Positions 47,230 through 57,305 of a stretch of 64,000 nucleotides of DNA are shown one piece after another. Location: contig NC_063166.1 in the NCBI RefSeq assembly GCF_023159225.1, positions 72,170,575 to 72,234,574 on the forward strand. Reading direction: 5' to 3'. Numbering within the stretch: the stretch's first letter is position 1; every line of letters starts with the position of its first letter. This DNA comes from Perognathus longimembris pacificus. Lineage: Eukaryota; Chordata; Mammalia; Rodentia; Heteromyidae. A program made the position numbers and the translations under genes. The notes below the pieces were generated by a model that was given only the letters and a program-made list of their open reading frames with translations, was not told the DNA's origin and made no database searches.

Positions 47230-47984
47230 GCGTGAGCAAGCGCATGAGCACACACACATATGTATAGCTTATACATGTCATGAACAATTAGAAACCATAA
47301 TAGGAGGTACATACTATTTATAGTATCAGCAAGAGTTGAAATGTCTTAAGAATACTATGTGTCATACTTTAGGGGATATTATAATAACTTATTGAAAGTC
47401 ATAAAAAAAATCTTAGAAAAGCTTTCTTCTGCTCCTGAATAACGAGATCTCACAGTAAAAGTATTGACTCCAAAGAATTCCAGTCCTGTGGGAAAAAACA
47501 TGTCAGAGGAAGCCCAACTATTGGCTAATGGCTGAGAGGAGCCAGGGTTTGCATCAAGATCCCCAGAAATCAGTCCTCGGGGGCTCACATGCTGAGACTC
47601 TGTGATGGAGTGGGAAGATGGCTAAAGTTCTGCGGATAAAGCAGGTGGGGTCTGTATATGGTGAAATTCTCCTCCCACTATAAAAAAATGAAGAAACTAA
47701 AAATAATCTCACTTATGTGGATTGTGCAAATAGGGAATGAAAACAAAGAACTGTTCTGTCACCTGTCTGTGTTACATTCAAGGTCCCGGTAGAAAACATA
47801 TGGCAGAGTCACAAGGAGGAGCGCAGAGTGTTGGGAGAACTAGTCATAGAAATGTGATCGGGGTAAGGAGAGACCAAAATGGAAGGCCAGGCAGCTAGGA
47901 AATGGGGATTAGGCAAAGTCATTGCAATCTCGGCTGGAGAGGTAAGGAAGGGGAGCTGTAGCTCAGGGAAGATGAAGAGACAGG
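47230..47984. other. mostly unassigned; possible L1 piece 47680-47760
   Basis: aataatctcacttatgtgga resembles the sense L1 3' end; the rest is unrecognised. Confidence 0.35.
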
Positions 47985-48415
47985 AGTTGAGTTGGGTGCC
48001 TAGTTGAGAGGAAGCTGAGATCTGAGAATCACGATTCAAAGTTAGCCTGGGCAGAAAGTCTGTGAGACTCTTTTCCTCCCAATTCACCAGCAAAATGCCA
48101 GAAGCTGGGCGGGGGATATGGCTTAGTGATAGAGTACTTGCCTTGCATGCATAAAGCCCTGGGTTCGTCAGCACCATGTAAACAGAAAAACCTGGAAATG
48201 GTGCTGTGGTTCAAGTGGTAGAGTATTAGCCTTGAGGAAAAAGAAGCCAGGAACAGTGCTCAGGCCCTAAGTCCAAGCCCCAGGGCTGGCAAAAAAAGAA
48301 AAAAAGAAGCCAGAAGCAAAGGTATGGCTCAAATAATGGAGCACTAACCTTGGAGTGAAAAAAGCCAAGTATGAGTTCCAGGCCTTGAGTTCAAGTCCTT
48401 GTAGTACCAGCATGT
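47985..48415 (+). mobile_element. B1-dID-type SINE split by a nested SINE
   Basis: Left piece 47985-48105 (head and linker, ending at the start of the ID-like half, gccagaagc); right piece 48309-48415 (rest of the ID-like half, ggtatggctcaaataatgga to the tail end). The two pieces join into one element across the nested copy. Confidence 0.8.
48106..48308 (+). mobile_element. dimeric ID-like SINE nested in the B1-dID SINE
   Basis: Sense copy: tRNA-like head tgggcgggggatatggctta, second half gtgctgtggttcaagtggta, A-rich tail. gccagaagc occurs at 48097-48105 and 48309-48317, a 9-bp target duplication. One of only two dimeric copies in sense orientation here. Confidence 0.85.
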
Positions 48416-48419
48416 ACAC

Positions 48420-48450
48420 AACCACACACACACATACACATGCACATGCG
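48420..48450. repeat. (CA)n imperfect array
   Basis: cacacacacatacacatgca-type, at the tail of the split SINE. Confidence 0.85.
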
Positions 48451-48897
48451 CAAGATACAGTAGTTGTGACTTTGGGTCAAGGAATATGGCTGCTAAATAA
48501 TGGCCTAATAGGAATCTGAGGGAATAAAAATCCCAGCCCCACTCCTCTTGTACCTGGTGGGCCTCTACTTGTGCCTTTCACTGACCATCTCCCATTGGAA
48601 CTGGAGAGGAAAAAGATTCCCTTGGAGTTGCCCCTAAAAATCTCTTGGTGAACAGATGTGAGAACCCAAATATTCGTCTTGGTAGTCTAGCTATGAATTT
48701 GAAGCGAACATTCAGGATCGCTTGAAATCTTATTTTACTATGTAACTTTGTACCCAAGGAACGCCATTTATTAGGAGTCACTGAATTGGACCTGTGCTTT
48801 GCCCTCATTCAGTTCTCTTTCCTATGACTGAACTAACCACTGAGTGAAAGGAAGCTTTCTGCTTCAATGATATACCTATGGATCTCAGCTCCCTATC
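48451..48897. other. no recognised feature
   Basis: Nothing identified. Confidence 0.4.
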
Positions 48898-49030
48898 TCA
48901 TTAAACAAGCATTGACTGGGTACGTGAACGACACTTTGAGGCATGCTGGGAGACAGCAAATGAGTAAGACAATCTTTGCCCTCTAGAACTTCCAGCTGGT
49001 AAGGAGGAAAAGCCTTAGCTACAGTAAGAC
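48898..49030 (+). mobile_element. ancient interspersed repeat (L1M/L2-era 3' end)
   Basis: acaagcattgactgggtacg, gaggcatgctgggagacagc and ctctagaacttccagctggt follow a common old mammalian repeat end. Also seen at 56005-56185 and 60002-60150. Family name not assigned. Confidence 0.5.
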
Positions 49031-51040
49031 AGTAAGACTGAATTTATTATCCTTTTCTTCATTGCTGTGTCCTTTCCCCTCCCTTATCTTTATGGATCAT
49101 GTGGTTATTCTCCCTCTTGTTTGCTTTGGTGGCTTGAGTCTCCCTGACAAACTTTATCGTGGGGATTATGAATCTAGGATTCTGGGAACTGGAAGCAAAA
49201 GGTTTAAATAACAGCTTGTTGACATTCCCTAACTCTATCAAGCTTTGGCTAAAAGGAGGGAGAGGGTCAGAATGTGGACTTATTGCCTGTGTCTCTACAT
49301 TGAGTAGCTTCATGCTGAGAAGAGCCATTAGCACCATCAGAGGACTGAGCAGATTTATAAAGTGTGATCGGTATAATCCTCTGCTCATGGACTCCAGGAC
49401 ACATGGCTTATGGTATTTAACTCTTGCAGCACCAGATTCTTACAGTGATCTTATTCAGAGGTTGCACTTTTGTTCTTAACTCTACCTTCATAACAAATGA
49501 ATCTACCCATTCAGAAAGACGAGGGCTCTCCCAGTGGAGGGCTGGGGTGCCTCTGCCTGGCCTCCATCTGTCTGGCAGGAGGCTACCTGTCTGTAATCCC
49601 AAGAGCCAGGGAAAGGGTGTACAGTGGTCTCAGAACCCAGTGTTACAGCTAAAGGCCCTTAGCTCTTTAGCTTCCACTTCGCCCAGAATTTTCCAGCCAT
49701 TCCAGCTGTGGTCACTGACTCACTGGCTGAGGAGTCAGGCAGAAAAATTTCCCACCCGCTGTGGGCTTATCCCCGTCTGAGCAAGAGCTCCTGGGAAACC
49801 CTAGCACGTGGTAGGGGGAGGTGGACATGAGTTGTTTTCTTGTCTGTTTTACCAACATCCCTAAATACTAGGATGTCTGAACTGAAACTGGACCCCTCCC
49901 CTCACCAGGGCCTGCATTCTTGTCTGTCTTTCTACTCCTCTTGGGAAGTCCAGGATCACCAAATAGAATAAGCAAATTCACAACTTAAAGTGAAATTTGC
50001 AGAGAAGAGGATTTCATGGCCACAAAAAGTGGGCCCTCTATGCCCCTCTCCTGCGGTAGAGTTGCAAATACAAATCTGTACGGATGTATGTTGAAAGCTC
50101 CGAGTAGTGGTACAATTATCAAGAAGGAAGAAAGAAGAGTCCCACTTTGATGAAACCCACATTGAACACATTGATTGCCTTACCTACTGCTCCTATTCCC
50201 TTTAGGGAAAAATCAAGGGGGTTGGTTGTCAGTAACGTGGCATAGGATCAACTCATGCAAGCTGTTCTTGGCTATAAAGGTCTTCTGTGAGCCTTCAAAC
50301 CATCAGGGGTAGAAGTTCTGAAGTTCAGAGCCCCTCACAGTCAGCTTGCAAATTCGTGAGCTTCTGTGGACCCCTGAGGAGCAGTGGCAGTGTTTCCAAG
50401 GGCCCTCACTTATCTGGCCGTATTGGAAGGGTATGGCCCCAGGCACAGGAGATAGGGGCAGCACCTTGGAGAATGATTGCTAGGGGTGCCGCAGGAAGGG
50501 TGACAGTCCAGCTCTGGGGGTACAGGCAGGCATTTGCATCTGCTTTTCTGATCAGCCTGCTTCTTCAGGCCCAAGGTGGGGGGTCTGGGGGATCACCCAT
50601 TTGGGTTCCGCCCATAATAGGTTACGTGATGGGGGAAATTACCTTTCAGGTCCAATTTCCTCAGCTGTCAAATGCCTCCAAAGCTTTGGTCCCAACGGAT
50701 CTTTTAGCTTTGCTACTGCTCTGAATTTGGCAAGCAGAGAATTAATTGTCTGTCCCATCCCTACACCGCAAAATCCTTGTCTGGCAAATAAGAGGACTGT
50801 GAGCTTTAGCATAAAAACAGTAATTTGTAGACTAGCCGGGTACAGGATGGAATGTTCCAGTTCCTACCTGCACTTGCACCTGGCTTTGTGCTAAAGCTGA
50901 AGTCTGCTGTTTTGGAACATCTGTAGGAAGCACACCAGCAAAATCAAAGATCCAGAGGTATAGTCTTCCCCAGGGCAGTCAGAGCCGGAAGCAGCTGCTA
51001 TGAAATCAAGCACCCTGAGTCCACCAGGAAAAGTGAGAGA
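49031..51040. other. 2 kb, no recognised gene or repeat
   Basis: Moderate GC. ORFs of 106-145 codons (49159-49479, 49424-49780, 50287-50724) have no domains I recognise and overlap others on both strands. The last shows a hydrophobic run but no supported signal peptide. Confidence 0.4.
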
Positions 51041-51440
51041 GCCAGATTGGGTTTGAATCCTGGTACTAGCCCCTAACCTTACTCAGTCTGTTTCTTCAGT
51101 CTTGATCCCTGCTTCTCTGGACCATCCTGAGAGTCAGGCACCCTAAGTGTGACTTGTAGAGTCAGTCGTTAGCCCTCCCAGGGGCTTGGGTTTTGCCTGA
51201 AAAGGTTTTATGATGATCAGTATGACGATCAAAGTTCTACCTCTTTCTAAGTATCCTATAAACTAGCAAGCATCACAATATTCTTTTGGTAGTCTTTTTG
51301 CCAGGGTAACTACTGCCGGGTATAGTACTCTGGGCCTGGGCACTGTCCCTGAGGTCTTTTGCTTAAGGTTAGCTCTCTATCACTTGAGCCACAGTGTCAC
51401 TTCTGCCGGCTATAGTAAATGCTCAGTAAACCCTGGTTTC
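51041..51440 (-). mobile_element. MIR, antisense, split by an ID-like insertion
   Basis: gggtttgaatcctggtacta starts the antisense MIR. Its tail is tactgccgggtatagta before the insertion and tatagtaaatgctcagtaaa after it, as MIR should read when joined. The middle is poorly conserved. Confidence 0.55.
51313..51417 (-). mobile_element. tailless ID-like fragment flanked by 15-bp direct repeats
   Basis: ctgccgggtatagta (51313-51327) and ctgccggctatagta (51403-51417) differ at one base. Between them 75 bp (51328-51402) correspond, on the minus strand, to only the second ID-like half of the dimeric SINE. The 5' tRNA-like head, the last bases and the poly(A) tail are all absent. It sits in the tail of an antisense MIR. 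Confidence 0.7.
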
Positions 51441-51555
51441 ATCTCTCTTTACTCTGTCCTATCCTTTTCTAGATTCTTAAATTGCATGAGACATCGTTAT
51501 TCTGTTTTTCGTAACAACCGAAGGGTTGGCCAGGTACAAAGGGAAATCTTGCCAT

Positions 51556-51768
51556 AAAAATACTAGCCCCTCCTCATATACATGAAGCCCTGGGTTCGAT
51601 TCCTCAGCACCACATATATAGAAGAAAAGCCAGAAGTGGCGCTGTGGCTCAAGAGGTAGAGTGGTAGCCTTGAGCAAAAAGAAGCCAGGGACAGTGCTCA
51701 GGCTCTGAGTCCACGCCCTAGGACTGGCAACAAAAACAAAACAAATAAACAAAAATACTCGCCCCTCC
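51556..51768 (+). mobile_element. 5'-truncated dimeric ID-like SINE with 18-bp TSD
   Basis: aaaaatactagcccctcc (51556-51573) is repeated at 51751-51768 with one change. The insertion (51574-51750) begins inside the tRNA-like head at catatacatgaagccct, so about 40 bases of 5' end including box A are missing. The second half and an AAC-rich tail are intact. The minus-strand ORF across it (51477-51752) is a repeat artefact. Confidence 0.92.
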
Positions 51769-52136
51769 CAATACCCAACTTGAGTTGTTCATAAGTTTCC
51801 TATCAAAATAAACACATTTCTTGCACTATCTTTGATCATTTTTAACCTTTTTGTTTTGTCTCTGTGTTTTATTCTCAGTAGATATATAAGGAGTGGAGGG
51901 GGGAGGGGTAAAAGAACTTTCAAGTTCACTGCCCAGAGGGACCTTGGGGAACAGATAGACAAGGGGATGATGAGGTCCTAGGGTGCAGAGAAGAGGAAGT
52001 GCATGCCTGCATGCTCTTCAGCAGGTGTGCCCTGCTCCTGTCTCCCAGGAAGACCTGCCAAGTGACTACTGACACATTGTGTGGAAATAAAAGCAGTGGG
52101 CGAGTAGCTGCTGATGGTAATGGCAGCCTGGGTAGT
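51769..52136. other. no recognised feature
   Basis: G-rich run ggaggggggaggggt at 51895-51909; otherwise unassigned. Confidence 0.4.
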
Positions 52137-52154
52137 GGGGGCGGGCCCGCCCCC
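52137..52154. promoter_or_regulatory. 18-bp GC palindrome holding two inverted GC boxes
   Basis: gggggcgggcccgccccc is a perfect inverted repeat. Each arm contains GGGGCGGG, a strong Sp1/KLF-type site. It lies in a locally GC-rich stretch (52090-52180) but no transcription start, TATA box or exon could be linked to it. Confidence 0.4.
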
Positions 52155-52824
52155 TGGGCAGAGTGACAGCTGTGGTACCCAACATTGTCAGTGCAGAAGC
52201 TGAAGGCCTCTGTTCCCCAGACCTGCCCACATTTGTGCACCTTGTCACTGCAGGGTGACAAGCCCAAACACAGGAGGCCTTCCTTTCTTATGCTAATGCT
52301 CTGTCATGACAGCTTCCTCAGCCCACCAGGTATGACAGCCGCAGCAAATCTTCCACCAACAATTCTGGGCTTTCCACCTCAAGTTTCGGCCATGGCTCAG
52401 GATGGAGCCAGCAGGACAGTTCCCCCTTTGGGGAGCCAAGATCTCAGTCTCACAACGAGCTGGCCTCCTCCATGTTGCTTAGAGATAGATGCTTTCTACA
52501 CACAGCTCCATCCTGTCTTGCCTGCCCCCATCTTCTTCCTCTCTCCTTGGTTGTCTAACCACACCAACTTCTTGTGTCTTGAATACACTAGAGCTTTCCA
52601 ACCCTCCAACCATCTAAGCTACTGACCTTCCTCCTTTCCTGTCCATCTCCCTGGAGGTCTTGATCCACGCTCCTTCCTGCTTTGATTCATTCTTGATTCT
52701 TGACCTTCAGTTCCCTGCGAAGGTCCCCTCCCTCCTCCCTTGACCACCCTGTCATGTACAGGCAGCTCTGCCTTCACTCCCCTTAGTACTTAGATATCGA
52801 TTAGAGTCTTTAATGATCGTGTCT
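52155..52824. other. 146-codon open frame 52185-52625, no coding support; right part may be L2
   Basis: The frame starts 30 bp after the GC palindrome but has no recognisable domain. C/T-rich wording from about 52480 may already be antisense L2, joining the next entry. Confidence 0.3.
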
Positions 52825-52995
52825 GCTAATGAATTTACTTGCTTATTTGTCTCTTCTACTAACATATAAACTAAATAGAAGCAGGGATCTTGTCTGTTTC
52901 CAGCTCCACCCCCAGAACTGAGCTCCAATGCTCTGGTAGCAGTAACTCTCTCAATGAAGGACAATTGCATGGAGGAACAAATGAAGATAAACACA
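52825..52995 (-). mobile_element. L2 3' end, antisense
   Basis: agaagcagggatcttgtctg, tttccagctccacccccaga and ggaacaaatgaag at the end reproduce the antisense L2/MIR3 tail. The ORFs 52752-53065 across it are incidental. Confidence 0.72.
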
Positions 52996-53438
52996 CATGA
53001 AAATCCTGGCACCCCAGGTAGCCAGTCTCACATAAGGAGCTGTGGACTCCAGGGTCATTTGCCACATTGGGAAAAGCTGCCTCCCAAATTCTTCTGCACT
53101 TTGGTGAACTCTACGGCTCTTTGCTTCCTCAGAGCTTTCCTGCCTGATCCATTTGCCCTGTTTTCTGCCAACTCTGGTTACTATGAGTTAAATGTTTAAC
53201 ATTTATTCCCCCCCAAGCTGTGCCAGCCTGAGGGTTCTGGGTAGAAATCATTTAAAAATCTTGTTTACTCTCTGAGAACTTGTAAGGATTTCTCTTTACC
53301 TTTGAAGTTTGGGAATTTCAGAAGATACCTTGAGTGTATGTCTGTGTTTTCATTAGTTTTGCCTGGGGCTCAGCAAACCCTTGCAGTCTGAAGACTGGAT
53401 CAGCAAGTGCTCCAGTTCACAGTCTTATTTTATTTTTG
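52996..53438. other. no recognised feature
   Basis: Nothing identified. Confidence 0.4.
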
Positions 53439-53446
53439 TGGGTTAC

Positions 53447-53646
53447 CTTTTTTTTTTTGCCAGTATTGGGGCTTGAACTCAGGGCCTGAGCACTGTCCCT
53501 GGCTTCTTTTTGCTCAAGGCCAGCACTCTACCACTTGAGCCACAGTGCCACTTCTGTCTTTTACTATTTATATAGTACCGAGGAATTGAACCCAGGGCTT
53601 CATGTATAGGAGCCAAGCACTCTACCACTAGGCCATATTCCCAGCT
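53447..53646 (-). mobile_element. dimeric ID-like SINE, antisense, older
   Basis: T-tract 53447-53458, body 53459-53646. It is full length with a ggggcttgaactcagggcct tail end and diverged middle (cttttactatttatatagta). Flanking ggttac is too short to call as a target duplication. Confidence 0.88.
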
Positions 53647-54105
53647 TCTTGATGGTTACTTTTCTCTTATTCATTTTCCTTTCTCCTTTTGGCTCTTCTA
53701 CTGATAACTTATTAACTCTCTAAGACTCATCTTCTGTTTCTTGTTGGTTCAACCTTGAATCTCATATTATAATTTAGCTTCTTACGTGTTTTTGTTTGTA
53801 CTGCTTTGTGAGATGTTCCTTCTAACTGGTCTTCCCAAGCACAAATTCAGTTCTCAGGAATGACCCCTCACTTTTTCCAACCTTCTATTACATTTTTAAT
53901 TTCTAAAGATAATTTCTCCTCATAAACCTGTTCTTGCTTCAATTGTATGTCTTTGAGAAGAAACATTACTTTTATTTCAAAGTTTTGTTACTTGGTCTTT
54001 TTCCTCTTTCTTGTTCCAATTTTTCTGCCTCAGGAACAGCCACCAGTCACTCAGCTTAGTACCCTTTCTCAAGTTGACTTCTTCAGAATAATTAGCACTC
54101 AAACT
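53647..54105. other. T-rich, no firm assignment
   Basis: May be old antisense L1 (ttcttgttggttcaacc); not diagnostic. Confidence 0.35.
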
Positions 54106-54109
54106 ACAC

Positions 54110-54620
54110 ATGATTTATCAACCATACCAAGGGCATATATCCAAAGTGGATGAAAGTGAACTAGGTGGCAACTCTGCCCCATGCTTACTGCAACACTACT
54201 CATAATAGACAGGAAAGGCAAAAACCAAAGAATACCTGATGAATGGAAGAAGAAAAAATTCACTATGGAATACTATTCAGCAAGAACCAGATTGGGATTT
54301 CGTCATCTGTGACACCATCAATGGAACCAGAGATCAGTATGTTAAGCAAAATAAACGGCACAGGAAGATACAAGCCACATATCCTTACTCAGATGTGGAA
54401 TCTAAAAAAGAAATAAAAGATCTCATAGGAGTTGAGAGCAGAACAGTGAGAATCAGAAGGGAATAGGGGAGGGGTAGGAATGGGGAAAGCTAGTCAATGA
54501 GTACTGAGTTAGCGTTAGATTGGTGGAAGGGATTCTGCTGTGCCATTTTACTATAGGGTGCCTAGAGATAATGATATCACACTGTAAATTGCAATAAACC
54601 AGAGGGATGGCTATTTAATA
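54110..54620 (+). mobile_element. L1 3' end, sense
   Basis: cactatggaatactattcag, gacaccatcaatggaaccag, tatgttaagcaaaataaacg and agatgtggaatctaaaaaag run in the canonical order of the L1 3' end. The ORF 54239-54466 lies inside it and is a relic of repeat sequence. Confidence 0.9.
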
Positions 54621-55094
54621 TTTTTATCATACAGAAGTGATGAATATTTGAGGGGAAGAGATAGACTGGCACATTACATAATGCATTGTATTGAAACATG
54701 TGCTGAAGCATGTACAATTTTTGTGTTTTATCTATCAGTTGAAATATAATGAAAATATACGTAGATGTGGATTTTTCTGGTTTTCCCTCAGTCTACTGGA
54801 AATTTCATTTGCATCTGAACATTGTAGACTGTACAGTCTTCTGTGGAGAGGATCTCTTCTGGGGGTTATCATTAGCATCAAGTAGAATCAAGTACTTCTT
54901 TGTTGTTCAATAAAAACTTTTAGTAGCAAAAAATAACATTAATATGATGGGTTAGACAGGAGTTTCACTGAAAGATCAGTGACAAGAAGTGGCTCCAGAA
55001 AGATAAATAGTCTTCATTTCCCATGGCAACCTAATGACAGACAAGTACAGATGGTGACAGCCTTCAACCTGGAATTCTGCTTGGATCGATCAAT
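54621..55094. other. no recognised feature
   Basis: Nothing identified. Confidence 0.4.
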
Positions 55095-55155
55095 CCATCA
55101 GTCAATCAGTAACTATTTATTGATCCTCTATTTGGCCAAGAGCATAGGAGACCTT
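55095..55155 (+). mobile_element. short ancient repeat fragment
   Basis: atcagtaactatttattgat and cctctatttggccaagagca resemble the old repeat end seen at 48898 and 60002. Short. Confidence 0.35.
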
Positions 55156-55454
55156 GGAATGAGATGCCTAAATTCAAAATTCAATTTTCTTTGTTCTAGC
55201 AACCTAGCCTTGGGAGAGTTCCCAAAAATTTGGAACCTTAATTTCCTCCTCTAAGAAGAGTAACATTGAACTCAATGGATATGGGGCACCAGATGGGCCG
55301 TAAGGATTATCTAAGTGTCAGGTAATAGTGCTGCTTTGGGTATTATTGCTGTGGTTGTTATTATGATTTTGACTGCTGGAAAGGCAGGGATTACTGTGGT
55401 GATTGCAAAAGTGGGGGACACTTCTGGGTGACCAATGACAGAGCACAAGCTTTC
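55156..55454. other. no recognised feature
   Basis: Nothing identified. Confidence 0.35.
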
Positions 55455-55780
55455 TTTGTTCCAGGTTGATTTTTTTGAGAATATTTTTTATGATTATCTT
55501 TAAGTAGTTGTCCAAAGGAATTGCCATTTAACAAAGCAGTGTATGCATACAATATTTCTTGATATATGCCACCCCTTTCCACATTCTCATCCATCCCAAC
55601 CCTGCCCACCTCTTAACTCACTCATTTTTAGCATATACATTGGATTCTTGACTGTCTTTCCTACTTCTTCTCCTCATTACCTATCTACCCTTTGATTCCA
55701 CTACACCCCTTTTGAGTATCTGCATCCTGGTGTTTTATTTTGCTGAGCATTGACTTTGCCTTTCTAAGGATTTTATGGTG
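55455..55780 (-). mobile_element. L1-like 3' UTR, antisense
   Basis: ttatctttaagtagttgtcc, cacccctttccacattctca, atatacattggattcttgac and gttttattttgctgagcatt align in order with 19336-19740, so both are copies of one subfamily. Confidence 0.68.
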
Positions 55781-56004
55781 CAAAGGGGATAAAGTGAGCA
55801 TCAAAGAGAAGCATATTAGTTGGCCTGGGAGGACTATATGATCAAGAAAGGGAGGAAGAGAATAATATGGAGTGGAGGGAAGTGAGGAGGGAATGTCAGG
55901 AGAAAGGGAAATAGGGAGTGAGAGGGAAGGGGTAGAGGCAGAGGGAGGGAAGAACTTCATTGTGAAAAGAAGAGATAGCAAGTGTTGTGTCTGTTTTTTC
56001 AGCT
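55781..56004. repeat. purine-rich low-complexity stretch
   Basis: G/A-rich, mainly 55845-55955 (aggaagagaataatatggag ... gagggaggg); not a regular tandem array. Confidence 0.6.
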
Positions 56005-56185
56005 TTCATTCATTCATTCCACACATTCATTCAACACAGTATGTGTTCCAGGCCTTCTACTGGGAGTGGGTGACAACAGCTATTGAGATATACAGTCTCT
56101 ATCTTCATGAATTTTACATTGCATGTGGAATGAAAGTGAAAGGACTATAAAACAACAAAGAACTATGTTAAATAGGTTCAGACAA
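56005..56185 (+). mobile_element. ancient interspersed repeat (same family as 48898-49030)
   Basis: ttcattcaacacagtatgtg, ttccaggccttctactggga and ctatcttcatgaattttaca follow the same order as the other copies. Confidence 0.55.
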
Positions 56186-56340
56186 AGCCTGGCACTGGTG
56201 GCTCATGCCTGTAATCCTAGCTACTCAGGAGGCTGAGATCTGAGGATTGCGGTTCAAAGCCAGCATGGGCAGGAAAGTCTGTGATACTTTTATCTCCAAT
56301 TAAGCACCAGAAAACTGGAAGTGGCACTGTGGCTCATGAG
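56186..56340 (+). mobile_element. B1-dID-type SINE, 3'-truncated
   Basis: The best-preserved B1-like head in the window (ggcactggtggctcatgcct, then gtaatcctagctactcagga). It stops abruptly early in the ID-like half after actgtggctcatgag; no A tail follows. Confidence 0.9.
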
Positions 56341-56767
56341 TTGCTAGAGATGAACTAGGGAGTCTAAGAGAACCTTCCTGTGGTCAGGCAGGACATTCTG
56401 AAGACAGAAGAGAAGCCTGCTTTTCTTTGGATACTCTTTTTACTCAGTACCAAAATCTCATTCCTTAGAGTGGTTCTGGCTGGCTGGTTCAGTTTCCTTT
56501 CATTTCCGGATTGTTAGCTGCTGTCCTTCCCACTGGGCCTGGACAGCCTTTCCTAGGGAGATACGGTGTTGGGCTACTTCTTCCCCCTCTTAAGGGCATA
56601 AAATGCTCAGAAAGAACATCTTCCATTCTGCTTCCTCATGTTTTAGGCTTTACATGGGAAGAGCACATGTTGGAGGTGGTGGTTCAGCATATTTATTGTA
56701 ACCCTGAGGTTCAGTGTTAGAAGATATTCATTCCCCACCTGTAACAGTGATTTTCTTTCTTTTTTCT
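56341..56767. other. no recognised feature
   Basis: Nothing identified. Confidence 0.4.
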
Positions 56768-56893
56768 CCTTCCTTCCTTCCTTCCTTCCTTCCTTCCTTC
56801 CTTCCTTCCTTCCTTCCTTCCTTCCTTCCTCTTTCCCTTCCTCCCTCCCTCCCTTCCTTTCTCTCTCTCTCTCTTTCTTTCTTCCTTCCTTTC
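56768..56893. repeat. (TTCC)n array at a SINE tail
   Basis: About 15 TTCC units, then ccctccctccc, (TC)n and TTTC units; ends at the T-tract of the next SINE. Confidence 0.97.
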
Positions 56894-56907
56894 TTCCTTT
56901 ATTTTTT

Positions 56908-57097
56908 TGTAAGTACTAGGGCTTGAATTCTGACCCTAGACACTATCCCTGAATCTCTTTGTGCTCAAGGCTAGTGCTTGACCACTTGAGCCACAGCACC
57001 ACTTCTGGCTTCTTCTGAGTGTTTTATTGAAGATAAAAGAGTCTCATGGACTTTCTTGCCTGGGTTGGCTTTGAATTGTGATCCATAGATCACAGCC
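56908..57097 (-). mobile_element. B1-dID-type SINE, antisense, head truncated
   Basis: tactagggcttgaattctga, linker aaaagagtctcatggacttt, then stops in the B1 head at gatcacagcc. The MER5 remnant begins there. Confidence 0.82.
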
Positions 57098-57305
57098 CAG
57101 TGGAGTGATTTTTGTAATGTGGTCTGGTCACCAGCCTTAGTGTTTTCTGGGTACTTGTTAGAAATGTAAATTCTGAGGCTCTACTCCTATCTTCCCAAAT
57201 CATAGGATTTTGAAAGGGGTGGGGGAGGTGCATTCCTAGAAATCCCTGTTTTCATTGCTTCAGGTAATTTTGATGTGAACTGACATTTGGAACCATTGCT
57301 CAAGT
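57098..57305 (+). mobile_element. MER5-like hAT element
   Basis: gggtacttgttagaaatgta and aattctgaggctctact, then gtgggggaggtgcattccta, ctaattttgatg-type spacing and ggaaccattgctca at the 3' end. Left terminal repeat is worn. Confidence 0.7.

Noticed and set aside
53441..53659. Target-site duplication ggttac around the SINE at 53459
   Set aside because: Six matching bases and misplacement relative to the SINE end make it no better than chance.
54239..54466. 75-codon ORF with basic residues
   Set aside because: Lies entirely inside an L1 3' end.
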